From contig NZ_JAPEOQ010000001.1 of assembly GCF_026341035.1 (NCBI RefSeq), positions 1,674,001 through 1,738,000 of the forward strand: a DNA stretch of 64,000 nt, written 5' to 3'. The stretch comes from Streptomyces sp. NBC_01016. Lineage in GTDB: Bacteria; Actinomycetota; Actinomycetes; Streptomycetales; Streptomycetaceae. This document shows, piece by piece, positions 63,008-64,000 of the stretch (positions are counted from its first letter, which is position 1; each line of letters starts with the position of its first letter). The notes under the pieces were generated by a model, which saw nothing but the letters and a program-made list of their open reading frames with translations, ran no database searches and had not been told where the DNA came from. Position numbers and translations under genes: made by a program.

Positions 63008-64000
63008 GCACCAGTTATAGGCCGAACTTCCTCCGTGGGGGCGGAAGTTGGCGTCTGACGCGCCGCCTCCGCGGCCGCTTGGGCCAGCCGGGTCCGGTTG
63101 ATCCGCGCCGTGCGCAGCGCGTCCCAGGTCAGCAGGATGAGCGCCAGCCACACCAGGGAGAACCCGGCCAGCCGCTCGGCCGGCATCGCCTCGTGGAAGT
63201 ACCAGATCCCGAGCAGGAACTGGAAGACGGGCGTCAGGTACTGCAGGAGTCCCAGCGTCGACAGCGGCACCCGGATCGCCGCCGCCCCGAAGCACACCAG
63301 TGGGAGGGCCGTGATGAGTCCGGACGACGCGAGCAGCGCGGCGTGCCCCACGCCCTCCGTCCCGAAGGTCGACCGGCCCTGCGCCGTCAGCCACGCCAGG
63401 TACGCGAGCGCGGGCAGGAACTGCACGGCGGTCTCGGCGGCGAGTGATTCGAGCCCGCTGAGGTTGACCTTCTTCTTCACGAGCCCGTACGTGCCGAACG
63501 AGAACGCAAGCACCAGCGAGATCCACGGCGGCTGCCCGTACCCGACGGCGAGCACCAGGACGGCGACGACGCCCGTCGCGACGGCCGCCCACTGCGCGGG
63601 CCGCAGCCGTTCCTTCAGGAGCAGGACGCCGAGCGCGATCGAGACGAGCGGGTTGATGAAGTACCCGAGCGAGGCCTCGACGACATGGCCGGAGTTCACG
63701 GACCAGATGTAGACGCCCCAGTTGACCGTGATCACGGTCGCGGCGATCGTGACGAGCCCCAGCCGCTTCGGCTGCCGGATCAGCTCGCGCGCCCAGCCCC
63801 ATTTCCGTACGAAGAGCAGCGCGATGCCGACGACGACCAGCGCCCACACCATCCGGTGGGCCAGGACCTCCACGGCGCCCGCGGGCTTGAGCAGGGGCCA
63901 GAACAGCGGGACGAGGCCCCACATCCCGTACGCCGCGAACCCGTTGAGGAGCCCGATGCGCCCCTCGTTCGCGCCCTGGCCCCCTGGCTTCGGCTCCGTG
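63004..64000 (-). CDS. rarD: EamA/RarD-family transporter (5' partial)
   Basis: Ten-helix drug/metabolite-superfamily permease. The frame is open to the right edge, reading GANEGRIGLLNGFAAYGMWG into LVPLFWPLLKPAGAVEVLAHR, a RarD hallmark, with no start codon inside the window, so a few residues are missing. Further markers are WGVYIWSVNSGHVVEASLGY and FINPLVSIALGVLLLKERL. Chloramphenicol-sensitivity phenotype gave the family its name; real substrates are unknown. Coupled to the VOC gene by a 4-base overlap. Confidence 0.9.
   Translation of the reverse strand, partial: TEPKPGGQGANEGRIGLLNGFAAYGMWGLVPLFWPLLKPAGAVEVLAHRMVWALVVVGIALLFVRKWGWARELIRQPKRLGLVTIAATVITVNWGVYIWSVNSGHVVEASLGYFINPLVSIALGVLLLKERLRPAQWAAVATGVVAVLVLAVGYGQPPWISLVLAFSFGTYGLVKKKVNLSGLESLAAETAVQFLPALAYLAWLTAQGRSTFGTEGVGHAALLASSGLITALPLVCFGAAAIRVPLSTLGLLQYLTPVFQFLLGIWYFHEAMPAERLAGFSLVWLALILLTWDALRTARINRTRLAQAAAEAARQTPTSAPTEEVRPITGA

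Overview
The window is chromosomal DNA of an actinobacterium, almost certainly Streptomyces or a close relative. Signs seen in the sequence are very high GC with G/C third positions, many GTG starts, long chains of 4-base stop/start overlaps, futalosine-pathway menaquinone genes (mqnA, mqnC), a 14-gene nuoA-N operon, and GC-rich dispersed intergenic repeats of the kind common in Streptomyces. From memory the order mqnA - kinase - prepilin peptidase ... mqnC ... menG ... NlpC/P60 - nuoA-N - recQ resembles the S. coelicolor SCO4505-SCO4583 region; no search was run. I see no prophage, insertion sequence, CRISPR array, rRNA or tRNA.

Layout. 1-9.5 kb: accessory metabolism and regulation: a FabG4/MaoC pair, TetR and XRE regulators, two MFS exporters, an AraC regulator divergent from a DUF2000 gene, and the remnant of a cupin regulator. 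8.6-16 kb: a self-contained locus with an RpiR-SIS regulator divergent from a six-gene overlapping operon (C45 Ntn-hydrolase, lipoprotein, two permeases and two ATPases of a peptide-type ABC importer). The promoter region holds three phased GTRAT-N4-RTTAC palindromes. 16-26.4 kb: cold-shock protein, mqnA, a receptor-type Ser/Thr kinase, prepilin peptidase, mqnC, a small imidazolonepropionase-like protein, menG, a MenJ-like reductase and a quinol-monooxygenase-like protein, interrupted by a 0.7-kb repeat-filled gap.

26.5-44.2 kb: a secreted NlpC/P60 peptidase divergent from the complete nuoA-N operon. The 711-bp region between them is full of palindromes, including a Rex/CRP-like site just upstream of nuoA. 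The operon ends at a strong hairpin before recQ. 46-64 kb: fumarylacetoacetase, an ATP-grasp/flavoprotein pair, a HAD phosphatase, a POT peptide transporter with a CocE/NonD hydrolase, a long-chain polyprenyl diphosphate synthase, a secreted CHRD-DUF3455 protein, a LolA-like protein with an ABC exporter, a solute symporter, and a VOC protein coupled to a RarD-type transporter whose start lies outside the window.

The unifying theme of the middle is quinone-dependent respiration. MqnA and MqnC make the menaquinone ring precursor, the polyprenyl synthase supplies the side chain, MenG methylates the ring, the MenJ-like enzyme reduces the chain, and complex I uses the product. The most promising under-described unit is the RpiR/C45/ABC locus at 8.6-16 kb.
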